DNA from: Streptomyces sp. NBC_00236
Lineage (GTDB): Bacteria > Actinomycetota > Actinomycetes > Streptomycetales > Streptomycetaceae
Reading direction: 5' to 3'
NCBI RefSeq assembly: GCF_036195045.1
Contig: NZ_CP108100.1
Coordinates: forward strand, 1,612,001 to 1,676,000
DNA length: 64,000 nucleotides
Shown here one piece after another: positions 62,326-64,000 of this stretch (position 1 is the first letter of the stretch; each line of letters opens with the position of its first letter). The notes under the pieces are model-generated. The model was not told where the DNA came from. It did not search any database and was given only the letters and a program-made list of their open reading frames with translations. A program made the position numbers and the translations under genes.

Positions 62326-63842
62326 GCGGGGTGTCCGTTCACGCGGCGGGGCAGGCCCAGCGGGTTGTCCTCGCGCAGCTCCGGCGGGAGCAGCGCCTCG
62401 GGGGTCGTCTGGTAGGTGACAGGGCGCAGCCAGCGCTCGATCGCGGTGGCGCCGACCGAGGTGGAGGTGGAGGTGGTGGCCGGGTACGGGCCGCCGTGGT
62501 GCTGGGCGGGCGCGACGGCGACGCCGGTCGGCCAGCCGTTGACCAGGACGCGTCCGGCGAGCGGGGTGAGCGCGGCCAGGAGCGCGGCGGCGCTGTCGTC
62601 GGCCTCCTCGGTGGCGATCTGGAGGGTGGCGGTGAGGTTGCCGGGCAGCCGGGACAGGACCGCGGTGATCTCGTCCTCGGATGTGTAGCGGGCGACGACG
62701 GTGACCGGGCCGAAGCACTCCTCCAGGAGCGCGTCGTGCGGGCCCTCGGTGGCGAGCAGGTGGGCCGGTACGGTCAGGAAGCCGGCCGCGACGGTGTGAT
62801 CGCCGCCGGCTCCGGGGGTGACCGGGAGCTCCACGTCCGGGAGTGCGGCGCGCTCGCTCACTCCGGCGAGGAAGGCGTCGCGCATGCGGTGGTCGAGGAG
62901 GACTCCGGCCTCGGTGTCGCTGACCACTCCGGTGAGGGACTTCAGCAGCCGGTCGCCGTTCTCGCCCTCGGGGGCCAGGACGAAGCCGGGCTTGGTGCAG
63001 AACTGGCCCGCGCCCATGGTGATCGAGCCCGCGAGCCCCGCGCCGATCTGCTCGCCGCGCTCGGCGGCGGCCGCCTCGGTGATGACGACGGGGTTGAGGG
63101 AGCCGAGCTCGCCGTGGAAGGGGATGGGGACCGGCCGTGCGGCCGCGGCGTCGAAGAGGGCGCGGCCGCCGCGGATCGAGCCGGTGAAGCCGGCGGCGCT
63201 GACGAGCGGGTGCCGGACCAGTTCGACGCCCGCCTGGAAGCCGTGCACCAGGGTGACGACGTCCTCGGGCAGTCCGTGCTGCGCCGCGGCCCTGCGCAGG
63301 AGCGAGGCGCACAGTTCGGAGGTCGCAGGGTGGTCGGGGTGTGCCTTGATCACGACCGGGCAGCCGGCCGCGAGGGCGCTGGCGGTGTCGCCGCCGGGTA
63401 CGGAGAAGGCGAGCGGGAAGTTGCTGGCCGCGTAGACGGCGACGACGCCGAGGGGGATCTTGTAACGCCGCAGGTCGGGCCAGGGCGGGGTGCGAGTGGC
63501 GTCCTCGTGGTCGATGTGGATGTCGAGGTACGCACCCTCGTCGACGACCTCCGCGAAGGCCCGCAACTGGGCTGCGGTGCGGGCGAGTTCGCCGGTCAGC
63601 CGGGCCGGTCCGAGCGCCGTCTCGGCGTCGGCGGCCTCGATCACGTGCTCACCGGCCCCGGCGAGCAGATCGGCCGCGGTGCGCAGGAACGCGGCGCGCA
63701 CGGCGCGGTCCGCGAGGGAGGCCCGTACGGCGTGGGCGGCCCGGACCACACGGTCGACCTCCTCCGCTGTAGCCTCCACCGCAACCTGCTCACGCGGGTT
63801 CCCGGTGCGGGGGTCGACGCTCCAGACTGGTGCTGCTGCCAC
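62322..63842 (-). CDS. Aldehyde dehydrogenase (NADP+), alpha-ketoglutaric semialdehyde type
   Basis: 506 residues from a GTG with GGAAGGAAA upstream. ALDH fold: VAVYAASNFPLAFSVPGGDT (about 140-159), FTGSIRGGRALFDAAAARPV, general-base Glu in IPFHGELGSLNPVVITEAA, catalytic Cys in SITMGAGQFCTKPGFVLAPE, and LEECFGPVTVVARY. The long N-terminus and FCTKPG motif match the 2,5-dioxovalerate dehydrogenase group that ends the glucarate, galactarate or hydroxyproline routes. It shares an operon with the DUF1349 gene (4-base overlap). An IclR-type palindrome lies upstream. Confidence 0.9.
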   Translation of the reverse strand: MAAAPVWSVDPRTGNPREQVAVEATAEEVDRVVRAAHAVRASLADRAVRAAFLRTAADLLAGAGEHVIEAADAETALGPARLTGELARTAAQLRAFAEVVDEGAYLDIHIDHEDATRTPPWPDLRRYKIPLGVVAVYAASNFPLAFSVPGGDTASALAAGCPVVIKAHPDHPATSELCASLLRRAAAQHGLPEDVVTLVHGFQAGVELVRHPLVSAAGFTGSIRGGRALFDAAAARPVPIPFHGELGSLNPVVITEAAAAERGEQIGAGLAGSITMGAGQFCTKPGFVLAPEGENGDRLLKSLTGVVSDTEAGVLLDHRMRDAFLAGVSERAALPDVELPVTPGAGGDHTVAAGFLTVPAHLLATEGPHDALLEECFGPVTVVARYTSEDEITAVLSRLPGNLTATLQIATEEADDSAAALLAALTPLAGRVLVNGWPTGVAVAPAQHHGGPYPATTSTSTSVGATAIERWLRPVTYQTTPEALLPPELREDNPLGLPRRVNGHPA

Positions 63843-63879
63843 CGTGTTTCCTTCCGCTCCACTGCCACACATCAGAAGT

Positions 63880-63897
63880 TGTTCGGTATTCTGAACA
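63880..63897. promoter_or_regulatory. IclR-type palindromic operator upstream of aldehyde dehydrogenase gene
   Basis: TGTTCGGTATTCTGAACA is an imperfect 18-base palindrome (14 of 18 positions symmetric), 38 bases before the gene start. GTTC-N8-GAAC sites are typical for IclR regulators of acid-sugar genes. The regulator gene is not in the window. The last 100 bases of the window contain nothing else I can call. Confidence 0.55.
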
Positions 63898-64000
63898 GAG
63901 TTCCTGATCGTGAATATGAAGCGACTCTATTTCCGGGCGTTCGGTGTTGGCAAGAAGTCGCAGGGTTTCCCAAGTGGGCTGGAAGGGGCGTTGGGCATGT

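Overview
The window is chromosomal DNA of a Streptomyces or very close relative. GC content is very high, GTG starts are common, many genes overlap by ATGA or GTGA, and in a visual scan I saw no in-frame TTA codon in the genes called here. Gene order agrees, as I remember it, with the Streptomyces coelicolor SCO183x-SCO187x region (envelope-stress genes, a GATC-binding nucleoid protein, pit, cobalamin cluster, LAETG protein, ectABCD). No tRNA, rRNA, CRISPR array, prophage or insertion sequence was seen.

Layout. 1-7.4 kb: end of a SURF1 gene, a GH15 glucoamylase-like protein, an SDR protein with an atypical active site, a five-gene Asp23/AmaP envelope operon with a divergent protein that looks like two further Asp23-type repeats, and an enoyl-CoA hydratase. 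7.5-15 kb: the small nucleoid protein gene gbn with a GATC-rich upstream region, an ABC-F ATPase, a zinc metallopeptidase, a VOC protein, a hypothetical protein, an alpha/beta hydrolase and a class II aldolase. 15.2-16.8 kb: a PiT phosphate transporter behind a PHO box, plus a small membrane protein.

16.9-35.1 kb: the cobalamin cluster. A B12 riboswitch precedes cobD-cobQ-cobN-chlID-cobO-cobB-cobI, nearly all overlapping by a few bases. A ZIP metal transporter runs the other way, followed by cobM-cobL-cbiG/cobJ-cbiX-cobC. cobB carries a copy of a repeat in frame that also occurs between genes nearby. Both a late chelatase (CobN with ChlID) and a CbiX-type early chelatase are present. cobH, cobK, cobG and the nucleotide-loop genes are not in the window.

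35-45 kb: a truncated haemoglobin, an LAETG surface protein, an amidohydrolase, a class V aminotransferase, and the ectoine/hydroxyectoine operon ectABCD, followed by a VOC fusion protein and a divergent HxlR-regulator/MFS-exporter pair with twin operator-like sites. 46.6-54.7 kb: a galactan-use locus (secreted GH53 galactanase, cytoplasmic GH42 beta-galactosidase, sugar ABC importer lacking its ATPase, LacI regulator).

54.7-64 kb: a MarR/alkene-reductase divergent pair, a 75-bp tandem repeat, a class V aminotransferase-fold protein, a FrnE-like DsbA protein, an Imm52-like protein, a broken alcohol dehydrogenase, a DUF1266 protein, and a DUF1349/aldehyde dehydrogenase operon behind an IclR-type palindrome.
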